Below are positions 1 through 7,745 of a stretch of 64,000 nt of DNA, in pieces (position 1 is the stretch's first letter; every line of letters starts with the position of its first letter). Made by a program: the position numbers and the translations under genes. This DNA comes from Streptomyces pyxinicus. Its GTDB lineage: Bacteria > Actinomycetota > Actinomycetes > Streptomycetales > Streptomycetaceae. The notes beneath the pieces are model-generated. The model saw only the letters and a list, made by a program, of their open reading frames with translations, did no database searches and was not told where the DNA came from. The DNA lies in the NCBI RefSeq assembly GCF_024753135.1, contig NZ_JANUGP010000035.1, positions 1 through 64,000 on the forward strand, in the 5' to 3' direction.

Positions 1-1037
1 CCGAACTGCTGCTCCAGGTCCTTGAGCTTGCGCTCCAGGGAGTCCAGGCGCGGCAGCGCCATCGTGTCGTCCTCCGCGGTGAGGTCGACGGTCACCGGTT
101 CACCGGCCTTGCGGACCGGCTGAAGGGAGGGCCGAGGGCGTACGGGCAGCTGCTCCGCGGTCGATATGGCAGGCTCCGCGGTCGCCTGCGCCGGGCCGCG
201 CTCCACCGCCTGCACCTCGACCTGCCGGCCGCCGCCGCGGCCGACGAAGCCGCGCTGACCCCGGCTGATGGCCTTGAGCTGGGCACGCTCCAGGCGCTGC
301 TGCTCGCGGCGGCGCAGCCGCGTCTCCTCCTTCTGCCGCTGGTCCTCGCGGACCTCCTCGACCGCTTCGTCCAGGCTGCGCACACCCTCCAGGAGCATGA
401 GCGACCAGGCCTTGTAGGTCTCGCGGGGCGCCCGCAGCCAGCGCACGATCCGGATCTGCGGCAGCGGACGCGGCACCAGGCCCTGCTCGCGCAGCGCGGC
501 CCGGCGGGTCTGCTTCAGCGCCCGGTCGAAGAGCACCGCCGCCGACAGGGACATCCCGGAGAAGAACTGCGGGGCGCCCGCGTGCCCGATGCCCCGGGGC
601 GCGTGCACCCAGTTGAACCAGGCCGCCGCGGCGGCGAACAGCCACACCAGTATCCGGGAGCCGAGGGCCGCGTCACCGTGGCTGGCCTCGCGCACCGCGA
701 GCACGGAGCAGAACATCGCCGCGCCGTCCAGGCCGAACGGCACCAGGTACTGCCAGCCGTCGGTCAGCCCGAGGTTCTGCTCACCGAAGCCGACCAGGCC
801 GTGGAAGGACAGCGCCGCCGCCACCGCCGCACAGCAGAACAGCAGCACGTAGGAGGCCGTGCCGTAGATGGCCTCCTTGCGCCTGCGGCGCTCCTCGCTG
901 CGCTCCCACGAGTCGTCCGCGCTCGCGTCCCCGGAGGAGCGCTTGCCGCGCGCGAGCACCGCCACCGCCGCCAGCATGCCCAGGAGCAGCACGGCGCCCG
1001 GAAGCAGCCAGTTCAGCGATATGTCGGTCAGTCTCAT
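1..1037 (-). CDS. DUF2637-family membrane protein (C-terminus outside window)
   Basis: I translated this open frame from ATG at 1037 to the window edge without meeting a stop, so the C-terminus is missing. The protein begins MRLTDISLNWLLPGAVLLL and has an N-terminal membrane helix, then a charged linker, then three more hydrophobic segments (roughly residues 53-75, 90-110 and 125-150) that fit the DUF2637 family. These are actinobacterial proteins often found beside plasmid-transfer or regulatory genes. After residue 200 comes a long charged stretch rich in Glu, Arg and Gln, likely a coiled coil, and a Pro-rich tail. Function is not established. It reads away from the iron-reductase gene and is separated from it by about 315 bp. 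Confidence 0.75.
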   Translation of the reverse strand, partial: MRLTDISLNWLLPGAVLLLGMLAAVAVLARGKRSSGDASADDSWERSEERRRRKEAIYGTASYVLLFCCAAVAAALSFHGLVGFGEQNLGLTDGWQYLVPFGLDGAAMFCSVLAVREASHGDAALGSRILVWLFAAAAAWFNWVHAPRGIGHAGAPQFFSGMSLSAAVLFDRALKQTRRAALREQGLVPRPLPQIRIVRWLRAPRETYKAWSLMLLEGVRSLDEAVEEVREDQRQKEETRLRRREQQRLERAQLKAISRGQRGFVGRGGGRQVEVQAVERGPAQATAEPAISTAEQLPVRPRPSLQPVRKAGEPVTVDLTAEDDTMALPRLDSLERKLKDLEQQF

Positions 1038-1352
1038 CAGGGGTCCCTTGCATTGGGATAGGGCGTAACGCCCGCCATAGTGGCCCACTCCCGACGGCCC
1101 TCAGGGGGTTTCGGGGCAAGAGGCCGCCAATAAGGTGCAAGGGGATGCCCAGGACGGCGTTCTGCTCGAACTGCCGCGTGAGGGGCGGGAGTTGAGTTCG
1201 AATAAGACTACCCGTACGGGTGGTTCCTCGGAAAGTTCCCGTGGTGGGTGAGGAAGCTGTGAATCCCTGTCCGAGGAGCCGCCTCGGGCGGACGGTCCTG
1301 TTTCGCGACGATCTTAGTGGACGCCGGGCCGCGCGCGAACCCTGACGGCCGG
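1038..1352. other. 315-bp intergenic region with a CCCGTACGGG palindrome
   Basis: No convincing gene. It lies upstream of the DUF2637 gene and downstream of the FhuF-like gene, both on the minus strand. At 1210-1221 there is a perfect 12-bp palindrome ACCCGTACGGGT. On the minus strand it runs directly into TAGTCT, a possible -10 box for the DUF2637 gene, without a good -35 match. The 10-bp core recurs at 41036-41045 in front of another gene. Confidence 0.4.
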
Positions 1353-2195
1353 TCAGGCGGCAGCGGCTGCCGTGAGTTTGGCGATCCGGTCGCTCTCGCA
1401 GGTGCGCGGGCAGGTGGCGCAGGCCTCCTCCGGGCGCACCGTGTAGAACATGCAGCAGCTCGCCCGGTCCCGGGTGGGCAGGGGCCGCCCGTCGGGGCCG
1501 GTCAGCTCACGGAACGCGGCGGAGCCGACGTACGGCCGGGTGGCGCCGGGCAGCAGCAGCTCCAGCTCGCGCACGGCCCGCCGGTCCTCGTCCGGGCCGA
1601 ACAGCTGGGCGACGTACCACAGCCCCTCCACGATCTCGTCGGTCGCCATGCCCCACAGGGCCCGGCCGCGGCGCCGCATCCGCGGTCCGAAGGCGGCCAG
1701 TAGCGGCTCCAGGTGCTCGGCGACGGCCGCGCGCACCCGCTCCCGCAGCGCCTCCTCGTCGGGTACGACGACGGCGCCGGGCAGCGCGGCGGCGGGGTCG
1801 TCCGGCAGGCAGGCGAACGACTCGGGGTGGCGTACGGCGACGTGGCCGGCCGTGCGGTCGTACGAGACGTGCGTCACCGGGAGGCTGGGGACCCGGCGGT
1901 GCAGGAACCAGGGGACCGTGATCAGCAGGCAGGCGAGCCAGGCGTAGCGGTGCAGGCCGAAGCTGGCGACTACGTCGGGGCGGGCCCGGCTGCCGTAGTC
2001 CCGCAGCACCTGCGCGTCGTCCCAGGCGAGGAACGCGTCCAGCTCGGCGCCGCCCGCCGCGAGGCCGTCGGCGCCGACCCAGCCGCCGCCGGTGGGCGCC
2101 GGTTCCTGCGGGCCGTGCTCGGTCACCGTCAGGTAGGGCAGGGCCTGGGTGAGGCGGGCGTAGGCGGCGGTGAGCGGCGAGACCGCAGCGGGCAT
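1353..2195 (-). CDS. FhuF-like (2Fe-2S) ferric-siderophore reductase
   Basis: 280 aa. The C-terminal end carries the FhuF-type cysteine pattern C-C-x10-C-x2-C (CCMFYTVRPEEACATC), which in the FhuF family binds a 2Fe-2S cluster and reduces ferric iron bound to siderophores in the cytoplasm. The N-terminal two thirds match the general length and hydrophobicity of these reductases but have no further motif I can name. ATG at 2195 gives the expected length. A near-perfect DmdR/IdeR-type iron box lies about 40 bp upstream, so the gene is probably repressed when iron is sufficient. The next gene, a GntR regulator, is divergent. The specific siderophore cannot be read from the sequence. Confidence 0.85.
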   Translation of the reverse strand: MPAAVSPLTAAYARLTQALPYLTVTEHGPQEPAPTGGGWVGADGLAAGGAELDAFLAWDDAQVLRDYGSRARPDVVASFGLHRYAWLACLLITVPWFLHRRVPSLPVTHVSYDRTAGHVAVRHPESFACLPDDPAAALPGAVVVPDEEALRERVRAAVAEHLEPLLAAFGPRMRRRGRALWGMATDEIVEGLWYVAQLFGPDEDRRAVRELELLLPGATRPYVGSAAFRELTGPDGRPLPTRDRASCCMFYTVRPEEACATCPRTCESDRIAKLTAAAAA

Positions 2196-2232
2196 GGCGG
2201 AACCACCGATCCTTGATCACGGTCCGAGGTGC

Positions 2233-2251
2233 AGAGGTAAGCCTTACCTTA
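2233..2251 (-). promoter_or_regulatory. Iron box (DmdR/IdeR-type operator)
   Basis: On the minus strand the 19 bases read TAAGGTAAGGCTTACCTCT. Against the classical actinobacterial iron-box consensus TTAGGTTAGGCTCACCTAA I count 14 of 19 matches, including the GGTnAGGCTnACCT core. The core AGGTAAG/CTTACCT is itself palindromic (2235-2249). It sits between the FhuF-like gene and the divergent GntR gene, close to the start of the former. Confidence 0.8.
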
Positions 2252-2362
2252 CCCATTCCTCGGAGAAGTTTGAACTGATGTCCGGTGCGCCTAAGGTGCT
2301 TGACGGACAAGTGACAACCCGTCGTTAATGACCCAAGTGCCGACAAGCCGCCAGGAGGACCC

Positions 2363-3127
2363 GTGAAGCAGGGCGTGCAGGGCTCCACCGGGGTGGGTAC
2401 CGCTGGTGCGGCCCCGGTGGGCCGGCAGCGGGCGGTGGGGACCCTGGACGGGGCGCGCGGTGAGCACACGCACGGCGAACGGCCGGTCCCCGGACCCCGC
2501 CCCGCCGTGCGGCGATCCTCGGTGCGCGGGCAGATCCTGGACGCGTTGCGCACGGCGCTGGTGGCCGGGGAGCTGGTGCCGGGCGAGGTGTACTCGGCGC
2601 CGGTGCTCGGTGAGCGCTTCGGGGTCTCGGCGACCCCGGTACGGGAGGCCATGCAGCAGCTCGCCCTCGAAGGCGCCGTCGAGGTCGTGCCCAACCGGGG
2701 CTTCCGGGTGGTCGAGCGCGGGACGCGGGAGCTGGCCGAGCTGGCGGAGGTGCGGGCGCTGCTGGAGGTGCCGGTGATGCTGCGGCTCGCGCGGACCGTG
2801 CCGGCCGAGCGGTGGGCCGAGCTGCGGCCGCTGGCCGAGGAGACGGTACGGGCGGCGGCGTCGGGCTGCGCGGCCACGTACGCGGAGTCCGACCGGGTCT
2901 TCCACGGGGCGCTGCTGGCCCTCGCCGGCAACGGGCAGCTCGTCCGGATCGCCGACGACCTCCACCGCCGTGCTCAGTGGCCGCCGGCCGGCCCCCCGGT
3001 ACGGCACCGGCGGGCCGCCCTCCTCGCGGACGCCGCGGAACACGGCGCCCTCCTGGACGCCCTGATCGCCGGCGACCTGGACGTGGTCCACACCCTGGTC
3101 TCCGAACACTTCAACGCCCTGAACTGA
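2363..3127 (+). CDS. GntR-family transcriptional regulator (FadR/FCD type)
   Basis: 254 aa starting at GTG 2363, with a clear ribosome binding site (AGGAGG at 2353-2358). After a disordered N-terminal extension of about 50 residues comes a GntR winged helix (roughly residues 53-120, including LGERFGVSATPVREAMQQL) and then an all-helical FCD ligand-binding domain. FCD regulators usually sense small carboxylates and act as repressors in the cytoplasm. It is divergent from the iron-regulated reductase, but nothing shows that it controls that gene. A possible promoter TTGACG (2300-2305), N18, GTTAAT precedes it. The target and ligand are unknown. Confidence 0.85.
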   Translation: MKQGVQGSTGVGTAGAAPVGRQRAVGTLDGARGEHTHGERPVPGPRPAVRRSSVRGQILDALRTALVAGELVPGEVYSAPVLGERFGVSATPVREAMQQLALEGAVEVVPNRGFRVVERGTRELAELAEVRALLEVPVMLRLARTVPAERWAELRPLAEETVRAAASGCAATYAESDRVFHGALLALAGNGQLVRIADDLHRRAQWPPAGPPVRHRRAALLADAAEHGALLDALIAGDLDVVHTLVSEHFNALN

Positions 3128-3189
3128 CCGCCCCCGCCCGCCGCCCGGCCTGCCGCCGCCGGCCGGGTTCGGCTCCGCCGCGGCCGTTC

Positions 3190-3255
3190 GCGCAGTTCCC
3201 CGCGCCCCTTGGGCCACTTGGCCACAACGCCCTGAAGGGGCGCGGGGAACTGCGC
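3190..3255. terminator. Bidirectional hairpin of a dispersed Streptomyces repeat type
   Basis: Two perfect 21-bp arms (3190-3210 and 3235-3255, GCGCAGTTCCCCGCG type) enclose a 24-nt loop. It lies between the convergent GntR gene and TPR-like gene, so it can end both transcripts. This GCGCAGTTCCCCGCGCCCC palindrome is, from general knowledge, found scattered between genes in Streptomyces genomes. Confidence 0.8.
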
Positions 3256-3266
3256 GACCAGCCCCC

Positions 3267-3302
3267 ACGCACCCGCACCCGAGAACGCACCCGCACCCGA
3301 GA
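3267..3302. repeat. Two 18-bp direct repeats
   Basis: The 18-bp unit ACGCACCCGCACCCGAGA occurs twice in tandem and a third, partial copy follows. It lies in the short gap between the hairpin and the stop codon of the TPR-like gene. It has no coding meaning that I can see. Confidence 0.6.
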
Positions 3303-3319
3303 ACGCACCCGCCCCCGGC

Positions 3320-4102
3320 TCAGGCCGTAGCCGCGCCGGCCGCCGGAGGCAACAGGTGGCGGGAGAGCCAGGTCGGGACGCCGCCGAGGAGGCGGAACAG
3401 GCGGCGGGCCTCCTCGCGCAGGCGGGACGCCTCGGGTTCGTCCTCGGTGTCCGCCAGGGAGACCAGCGCCGGTGCCGTGCCCACCAGGTAGCCCAACTCC
3501 TCCCGGATCCGCAGCGATTCGGCGAAGCCGTGCCGCGCCTCCGTCAACTCCCCGTCACGCAGGGCCAGTCCGGCCAGATGACGCCAGGTCGAGGACAGCA
3601 GCAGCGCGTCGGCGCCCGCCGCGGCACCCGCGTGCGCCCGCCGATAGGCCGCCCGCGCCGCCTGCGGGGAGCGCGTCAGGTTCTCCGCGAGCAGTCCGCG
3701 GCGGAAGTCGAGCAACGCGCGCCCGGCACCGCCCGGAGGGATCAGCGCCGCCGCCCGCCCCAGCGCGGCCCGCGCCTCGTCGGCCCGGTCCCGCACCCCG
3801 TGCAGCGTTGCCGCGTAGGCGAGTTGGCCCCGCTCGCAGGCCGCCGCCCCGCGCTCCTCGTCGCTGTGCGCGAGCGCCTCCGCCTGCCGCAGCGCGTCCT
3901 CCGCCTCCGGCCAGCCCCGCTCGGTGTACAGGCACCGCTCCACCAGCAGCACGGCCCGCTGCAGCGCCGTGGCCGGGGTGTCGGGCGGCAGCAGGGCCGC
4001 CGCGTCGGCCCAGCAGGCCCGCGAGCGCAGCCGCCATACCGCGGTCTGGAGAGGATCGTCACCGGCGGTCGTTCCGTTACCAGACATGGCGGAATGCGCC
4101 AC
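3320..4102 (-). CDS. TPR-like helical repeat protein, function unknown
   Basis: About 260 aa. Rich in Ala, Leu, Arg and Glu with regular helix-turn-helix spacing, as in tetratricopeptide repeats. Examples are the stretches around WPEAEDALRQAEALA and LTEARHGFAESLRIREEL. No catalytic motif, signal peptide or membrane segment. I chose GTG at 4102 because GGGGAGGG precedes it. ATG at 4087 and TTG at 4177 are in-frame alternatives. It lies between the GntR gene and the PucR regulator on the same strand as the latter, 150 bp beyond its stop codon. A role in the purine locus is possible but unsupported. Confidence 0.7.
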   Translation of the reverse strand: MAHSAMSGNGTTAGDDPLQTAVWRLRSRACWADAAALLPPDTPATALQRAVLLVERCLYTERGWPEAEDALRQAEALAHSDEERGAAACERGQLAYAATLHGVRDRADEARAALGRAAALIPPGGAGRALLDFRRGLLAENLTRSPQAARAAYRRAHAGAAAGADALLLSSTWRHLAGLALRDGELTEARHGFAESLRIREELGYLVGTAPALVSLADTEDEPEASRLREEARRLFRLLGGVPTWLSRHLLPPAAGAATA

Positions 4103-4253
4103 GTTGCCCTCCCCGAGCACGCCATCGAGCTGTTGAGTGGTGGCGGCATTCCAGCACCTATCGCGGTACCGGGCCAAGAGGGTGGGTGAAAGATTTCACA
4201 AAGTGGCGGGGAGTGGCTGTGACCGGTTTCGACCGGTCTCCACCCCGCTGACC

Positions 4254-5927
4254 TCAGCTCATCCGCAGCGCGAGGAAGAAGTCGAGCTTGTCCTCCAGGC
4301 GGGAGAGGTCCCGTCCCGTCAACTGCTCGATCCGCCCGACCCGGTAGCGCAGCGTGTTGACGTGCAGGTGGAGCCGGCTCGCGCAGCGCGTCCAGGAACC
4401 GTCGCTGTCGAGGAACGCCTCCAGGGTCGGGATCAGCTCGGCGCGGTGGCGGCGGTCGTAGTCCGTCAGCGGGTCCAGCAGCCGCGCCGTGAAGGCGCGG
4501 CGGACGTCGTCCGGCACGAACGGCAGCAGCAGCACATGGCTGGCCAGCTCCTGGTGGCCGGCGGCGCAGACCCGGCCGGGCCGGGCGGCGGCCACCCGGC
4601 GGGCGTGCCGGGCCTCCTCCAGCGCCCCGCGCAGCCCCTCCGCCGAGTGCACGGCCGCGCTGACGCCGAGGGTGAGCCGCCCGTCGCCGTCGAGACCGGC
4701 CGACAGCGGCTCCCGTACCGAGCGGAGCACGGAATCGGCCAGCAGCCCGGTCTCGGAGCCGTCGTGCTCGGCGGCGACCGCGGGCAGCGGCACCAGGGCG
4801 ATCGCCTCGTCCCCGATGTGCGCGACCGCGATGCGGTCCGCGGGCTCGGGGCCGGTCGCCAGCGGGTCGACCAGCACCTCCTCCAGCAGGGACTGGGCGA
4901 CCGGACCGCCCTCGGCCTGTTCGCCCTCCCACTCCACCCGGGCCACGACCACCTGCCAGTGCGGGGCCGCCCCGAGACCGGGCAGCAGGACCGGCGCGGC
5001 GACCCGCAGCCGGGCCGCGATCTCGGCGGGCGCGGCGCCGGTCTGCACCAGCTCCAGCACCTCCTGGGCGAGCCGGCGCCGTACCGTGCGGGCCGCGTCC
5101 CGGCGCTCGCGCTCGACGGCTATCAGCTGGGTGACGCCCTGGAGCAGGTCCAAGCGCTCCTCGGCCCAGTCCCCGGCGTCCGCGTCGACGGCCAGCAGCC
5201 AGTCCGACAGGACCGTCTCGCGCACGTCCCGGGCTCCGCCGGACGGTCGGCCCGCGGAGCGGACCGGGAAGAGGGAGTAGGTGGCGCCGTCCAACAGGAC
5301 GCGGTGCGGGCCGCGGCGGCCGGTGCGGGTGGCGGCCAGGTGCTCGGCGGCCAGCCGGGCGCAGGTCTCGGCGGGCAGCGCCGGGCCCGCGACCTTCGAA
5401 CCCGCGATCAGCCGGCCGGTCGGGGAGAGCACCCAGGCGCGCAGATCCAGGTCGGAGCCGAGCAGGTCGAGGACCACGTCGGGGCCGCCGCCGGCCGGGC
5501 CCGAGGTCATCATCCGGCGGTGCCGGTCCACCACGGCCGCGAGGTCCCCGGCCCGCTCGCCGGACACCTGCCGCACGACGTGCTCGGTGATCGTCGCGAA
5601 CGCCACCGACTCGTGCACCGCGAACAGCGGCAGCCGGTGCCGCGCGCAGGCCACCGCCAGATCCTCCGGCACGTCGCCCAGCTCGGCCTCGCCCGCCGCG
5701 AGCGCCGCGACGCCGGCCTGCACCAGCAGGCGGACGAACGGCTCGGAGTCGTCGGCGTCCCGGCGCCAGGCCAGGCCCGTGAGCACCAGCTCGCCCCCGG
5801 AGAGGTAGCGGCTCGGGTCGCGCAGGTCGGTGGTCATGACACCGCGTACCGAGCGGTCCAGCTCGTCCTCGCCGCCGAGCAGCCGCAGGCCCAGCGCGTC
5901 GGTGTCCAGCAGTGCGCGCAGCCGCAT
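4254..5927 (-). CDS. PucR-family transcriptional regulator
   Basis: 557 aa. The N-terminal part (about residues 1-125) matches the PucR ligand-sensing domain seen in regulators of purine catabolism. The C-terminus has the PucR helix-turn-helix, with the hallmark HVNTLRYRVGRIEQLTG near residue 530. The middle region resembles the GGDEF-like segment of this family. It is divergent from the xanthine dehydrogenase operon across a 342-bp shared promoter region, the usual arrangement for a local regulator. From family knowledge it probably senses a purine intermediate and controls xdh transcription. The ATG at 5927 gives a normal full-length protein. Confidence 0.9.
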   Translation of the reverse strand: MRLRALLDTDALGLRLLGGEDELDRSVRGVMTTDLRDPSRYLSGGELVLTGLAWRRDADDSEPFVRLLVQAGVAALAAGEAELGDVPEDLAVACARHRLPLFAVHESVAFATITEHVVRQVSGERAGDLAAVVDRHRRMMTSGPAGGGPDVVLDLLGSDLDLRAWVLSPTGRLIAGSKVAGPALPAETCARLAAEHLAATRTGRRGPHRVLLDGATYSLFPVRSAGRPSGGARDVRETVLSDWLLAVDADAGDWAEERLDLLQGVTQLIAVERERRDAARTVRRRLAQEVLELVQTGAAPAEIAARLRVAAPVLLPGLGAAPHWQVVVARVEWEGEQAEGGPVAQSLLEEVLVDPLATGPEPADRIAVAHIGDEAIALVPLPAVAAEHDGSETGLLADSVLRSVREPLSAGLDGDGRLTLGVSAAVHSAEGLRGALEEARHARRVAAARPGRVCAAGHQELASHVLLLPFVPDDVRRAFTARLLDPLTDYDRRHRAELIPTLEAFLDSDGSWTRCASRLHLHVNTLRYRVGRIEQLTGRDLSRLEDKLDFFLALRMS

Positions 5928-6269
5928 CTCGTCGCCGCCGTTCTCTGTCTCGAAATCTACGATGGATCTTGGAGGGTGGTGCGCGAGCGGTCCGGGACGG
6001 GCCCTGGGGGACGCGCTCCGGGGTCTTCGCGCTGTTTCCTGCGTTTCCCCAGGAAAACGGAGAGGTTACCGATGACCTCCGTTCATACGAATCTACAAGA
6101 TGCTCGCCCTGGCCAGCGAACTCCTTCATGGTTTCGGTGACTGACCCCGCTGGAGCACAGGACGGTGTACTGAGTCCACTCCGCGTAAACAGGACATGAA
6201 CGAGCCGGGCCCGCCGCACACGGATTGGCTCAATCCGCACGACTCACGAGACGAAGAAGAGAGCCGGTC
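5928..6269. other. 342-bp divergent promoter region between PucR and xdh genes
   Basis: No gene. AATCTAC occurs twice (5954-5960 and 6090-6096). The first copy, read on the minus strand, contains TAGATT, a good -10 box for the PucR gene 27 bp from its start codon. A perfect 7-3-7 palindrome lies at 6221-6237 near the xdh start. I could not identify a convincing -35/-10 pair for the xdh operon. Confidence 0.5.
6221..6237. promoter_or_regulatory. 7-3-7 palindrome upstream of the xdh operon (candidate operator)
   Basis: CGGATTG-GCT-CAATCCG is a perfect inverted repeat 33 bp upstream of the first xdh start codon. It could be a protein-binding operator, for example for the divergent PucR protein, or a small hairpin in the 5' leader. 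Only the palindrome is seen. The role is inference. Confidence 0.5.
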
Positions 6270-7163
6270 ATGGACTTCCTTCGCCCCGCCAGCTGGGAGG
6301 AGGCGCTCGCCGCCAAGGCTGAGCACCCCACCGCTGTGCCGATTGCGGGCGGCACCGACGTGATGGTCGAGATCAACTTCGACCATCGCCGGCCCGAGTA
6401 CCTGCTCGACCTCAACCGCGTCGGCGACCTCGGCGAATGGGAGGTCGGCGAGGAGAGCGTACGGCTCGGTGCCTCCGTGCCGTACTCCCGGATCATGGAG
6501 CACCTGCGGGCCGAGCTGCCGGGCCTCGCGCTCGCCTCGCACACGGTCGCCTCCCCGCAGATCCGCAACCGCGGCGGCGTCGGCGGCAACCTCGGCACCG
6601 CCTCGCCCGCCGGCGACGCCCACCCCGCCCTCCTCGCGGCCGGTGCCGAGGTCGAGGCGGAGTCGGCGGCCCGCGGCACCCGCCTCATCCCGATCGACGA
6701 GTTCTACACCGGCGTCAAGCGCAACGCCCTCCAGCCCGACGAGCTGATCCGCGCCGTCCACGTCAGGAAGGCGGACGGGCCCCAGCAGTACTCCAAGGTC
6801 GGCACCCGCAACGCCATGGTCATCGCGGTCTGCGCCTTCGGACTCGCCCTGCACCCCGAGACCCGTACCGTCCGCACCGGCATCGGCTCCGCCGCCCCCA
6901 CCCCGGTGCGCGCGAGGACGGCCGAGGACTTCCTGAACGCGGCCCTGGAGGAGGGCGGCTTCTGGGACAGCGGAAAGATCATCACCCCGTCGGTCGCCAA
7001 GCAGTTCGCGGACCTGTGCTCCGCCTCCTGCAACCCGATCGACGACGTCCGGGGCACCGCGAGCTACCGCAGGCACGCGGTCGGCGTGATGGCCCGCCGG
7101 ACGCTGACCTGGACCTGGGAGTCGTACCGCGGCACCCGCCGCGCCACCGAGGGAGCTGCGTGA
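6270..7163 (+). CDS. xdhB: Xanthine dehydrogenase, FAD-binding subunit
   Basis: 297 aa. Two FAD-binding motifs of the CO dehydrogenase/xanthine dehydrogenase medium subunit are present: PIAGGTD (residues 24-30) and NRGGVGGNLGTASPAGD (about 100-116). The subunit passes electrons from the iron-sulfur centres to FAD and on to NAD or oxygen. ATG at 6270 follows a GAGAG ribosome binding site. The reading frame is open further upstream but lacks one. The stop codon overlaps the start of the next subunit (TGATG), so the subunits are translationally coupled. Together the three subunits oxidise hypoxanthine and xanthine to urate in the cytoplasm. Confidence 0.93.
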   Translation: MDFLRPASWEEALAAKAEHPTAVPIAGGTDVMVEINFDHRRPEYLLDLNRVGDLGEWEVGEESVRLGASVPYSRIMEHLRAELPGLALASHTVASPQIRNRGGVGGNLGTASPAGDAHPALLAAGAEVEAESAARGTRLIPIDEFYTGVKRNALQPDELIRAVHVRKADGPQQYSKVGTRNAMVIAVCAFGLALHPETRTVRTGIGSAAPTPVRARTAEDFLNAALEEGGFWDSGKIITPSVAKQFADLCSASCNPIDDVRGTASYRRHAVGVMARRTLTWTWESYRGTRRATEGAA

Positions 7164-7744
7164 TGCGCGTCAACTTCACCGTCAACGGACGCCCCCAGGA
7201 GGCCGACGACGTCTGGGAGGGCGAGTCCCTGCTGTACGTCCTGCGCGAGCGCCTCGGCCTGCCCGGCTCCAAGAACGCCTGCGAGCAGGGCGAGTGCGGC
7301 TCCTGCACGGTCCGTCTCGACGGCGTGCCGGTGTGTTCCTGCCTGGTCGCGGCCGGCCAGGTCGAGGGCCGCGAGGTCGTGACCGTCGAGGGCCTCGCGG
7401 ACTACGCCCGGCAGCGCGCCGAGGGCGGCTGCGCGACCGGCGCTCCCGGCACCTCGCTGGACGCCGCGAAGGACTGGCGGGCCAAGGGCACCGACTCGCG
7501 GACCGGCGAGGGCGCCGAACTCTCCACGGTGCAGCAGGCGTTCATCGACGCCGGCGCCGTCCAGTGCGGCTTCTGCACGCCGGGTCTGCTGGTCGCCGCC
7601 GACGAGATGCTGGAGCACCACCCCGACCCCAGCGACGCGGACATCCGCGAGGCGCTGTCGGGCAACCTGTGCCGCTGCACGGGCTACGAGAAGATCATGG
7701 ACGCGGTCCGCCTGGCCGCCGCCCGCCAGTCCGAGGGGGTCTGA
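7163..7744 (+). CDS. Xanthine dehydrogenase, 2Fe-2S subunit
   Basis: 193 aa, overlapping the FAD subunit by one base (TGATG). A plant-ferredoxin-type cluster site is visible at C40, C45, C48 and C60 (CEQGECGSC). The second 2Fe-2S domain has the VQCGFCTPG and NLCRCTG motifs. A linker of about 40 residues, rich in Gly, Ala and Arg, between the two domains makes it slightly longer than the usual 160-170 aa small subunit. It carries electrons from the molybdenum centre to FAD. In E. coli naming this is the XdhC-type subunit. I leave the symbol blank because the accessory protein below also bears that name. Confidence 0.93.
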   Translation: MRVNFTVNGRPQEADDVWEGESLLYVLRERLGLPGSKNACEQGECGSCTVRLDGVPVCSCLVAAGQVEGREVVTVEGLADYARQRAEGGCATGAPGTSLDAAKDWRAKGTDSRTGEGAELSTVQQAFIDAGAVQCGFCTPGLLVAADEMLEHHPDPSDADIREALSGNLCRCTGYEKIMDAVRLAAARQSEGV

Positions 7745-7745
7745 C

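Noticed and set aside
1210..1221. ACCCGTACGGGT as a parS or regulator site
   Set aside because: It differs from the Streptomyces parS (GTTTCACGTGAAAC), and the only other copy of the core (41036-41045) is not enough to infer a regulon.
4137..6140. 667-codon plus-strand frame over PucR
   Set aside because: Composition is Arg/Gln/Val rich and has no family match. PucR on the opposite strand is well supported.
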